A DNA stretch of 29,229 nucleotides from Actinomycetota bacterium (GTDB lineage Bacteria; Actinomycetota; Acidimicrobiia; Acidimicrobiales; JAHWLA01), in the NCBI GenBank assembly GCA_019347595.1, contig JAHWLA010000006.1, forward strand, positions 1 through 29,229, read 5' to 3'. The translations under genes were made by a program, and so were the position numbers. Under the pieces are notes generated by a model, which made no database searches, had not been told where the DNA came from, and was given only the letters and a program-made list of their open reading frames with translations. Shown one piece after another: positions 28,568-29,229 of this stretch (position 1 is its first letter; each line of letters begins with the position of its first letter).

Positions 28568-29229
28568 TGGCGCTCCTCCCCGAACCCCACCAGGCGCAGC
28601 TCCGGCTCCAGCCGGACGCCCATCCGCTCCTCCACGCGCTGCTGTACCTCCCGGACCAAGGCGAGGACGTCGTCGGCCGAACCGCCCTCGTCGGCCTGTA
28701 TGAAGTTCGCATGCTTGGGCGACACATGGGCGGACCCCAGGCGAAACCCCTTCAAACCGGCCGCATCGACGAGCCGCCCGGCGGAGTCGCCGGACGGGTT
28801 GGTGAACACCGAGCCCGCGTTCTGGCCGCCGGGCTGGTGCTCCCGCCGCCACCGGACGATTTCGGCGACCTGGGCCTCGGACGCCTCCCGGTCGCCGGGG
28901 CGCAGCGCCAATTCGGCGGCCACGACGACCTGGGCGGCGCCGATCGACGAGCGTCGGTAGCCGTAGTCGAGGTCGGCGAGGTCGAAGGCGATGCGACGGC
29001 CTGCGTCGAGGTCGAACACGTGGGCACGGCGGACGCACGCCTGCATGTCGGACCCGTGCCCGCCGGCGTTCATGCGGACGGCGCCGCCCACCGAGCCGGG
29101 CACCCCGACGGCCCACTCGAAGCCGGTCAACCCCGCTGCCGCGGTACGCCGGGCCAGCATGGGAAGGGCGACGGACGCGCCCGACCGCACGGTCGTGGGT
29201 CCGCCGCGCCCAGGTGGCGCAGACCTGAG
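28564..29229 (-). CDS. murB: UDP-N-acetylenolpyruvoylglucosamine reductase, 3' part (5' end outside)
   Basis: The visible 221 codons contain GFEWAVGVPGSVGGAVRMNAGGHG (FAD-binding domain), YGYRRSSI, and QNAGSVFTNPSGDSAG with the catalytic Ser of GSVF. AGLKGFRLGSAHVSPKHANFI and the C-terminal LEPELRLVGF with the catalytic Glu complete the match. MurB reduces enolpyruvyl-UDP-GlcNAc with NADPH to UDP-MurNAc in peptidoglycan synthesis. It is open at the right edge with no stop upstream, so the GTG at 29190 is internal. It overlaps ftsQ by 4 bp; a murC gene would be expected just outside. Confidence 0.95.
   Translation of the reverse strand, partial: LRSAPPGRGGPTTVRSGASVALPMLARRTAAAGLTGFEWAVGVPGSVGGAVRMNAGGHGSDMQACVRRAHVFDLDAGRRIAFDLADLDYGYRRSSIGAAQVVVAAELALRPGDREASEAQVAEIVRWRREHQPGGQNAGSVFTNPSGDSAGRLVDAAGLKGFRLGSAHVSPKHANFIQADEGGSADDVLALVREVQQRVEERMGVRLEPELRLVGFGEERQ

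Overview
The window is a high-GC chromosomal segment from an actinobacterium. The evidence is a mycothiol-conjugate amidase (Mca), a bacterial proteasome activator (Bpa/PafE), an F420-type LLM oxidoreductase, a eukaryote-like IleRS, and the actinobacterial order murB-ftsQ-ftsZ-pgeF-yggS-sepF-yggT-divIVA. The class is inferred only; the gene mix and the short PgeF would suit Acidimicrobiia. I see no phage, transposase, CRISPR array, rRNA or tRNA.

Layout. 1-2530 (minus): a lipid/CoA block with an acyl-CoA dehydrogenase cut by the left edge, an LLM oxidoreductase and a hot-dog thioesterase. 2649-4639 (plus): a 55-aa protein, a doubtful 92-aa ORF, a secreted thermonuclease-like lipoprotein and a YdjC/ChbG deacetylase. 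4719-8619 (minus): an SCP2 protein, mca, a two-TM protein, a membrane protein with a Lys-rich tail, and a TrmA/RumA-type RNA methyltransferase. 8643-10419 (plus): a second thioesterase and a CorA transporter. 10431-12106 (minus): a 54-aa gene coupled to a REC-GAF-histidine kinase. 12355-13356 (plus): galK. 13403-15045 (minus): bpa and an alkaline-phosphatase-superfamily enzyme, divergent from an Rrf2 regulator (15082-15531). 15612-18710 (minus): a membrane protein, rluD, lspA, a DksA/TraR protein with a histone-H1-like tail and a DUF167 protein. 18905-22003 (plus): ileS. 22012-29229 (minus): a coiled-coil membrane protein, a membrane protein with a duplicated domain and H1-like tail, then divIVA, yggT, sepF, yggS, pgeF, ftsZ, ftsQ and murB (cut by the right edge).

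The right half is a cell-division and envelope cluster: MurB makes peptidoglycan precursor, FtsQ and FtsZ build the divisome, SepF anchors FtsZ, and DivIVA marks poles and septa. LspA, RluD and IleRS are the housekeeping genes usually found beside it. The left half is lipid/CoA metabolism, thiol detoxification and signalling.

The most notable non-coding signals are as follows. (1) About a dozen genes have TANNNT 6-7 nt before the start codon, so they are probably leaderless, and this fixes several starts. (2) Two families of intergenic inverted repeats occur, one with TGTGCGGAGTT arms and constant 19-nt spacing, the other with CTCGTAC arms. (3) A hairpin could hide the ribosome binding site of the 54-aa gene upstream of the hybrid kinase. 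(4) A 14-bp palindrome sits exactly inside the 17-bp spacer of a strong promoter.
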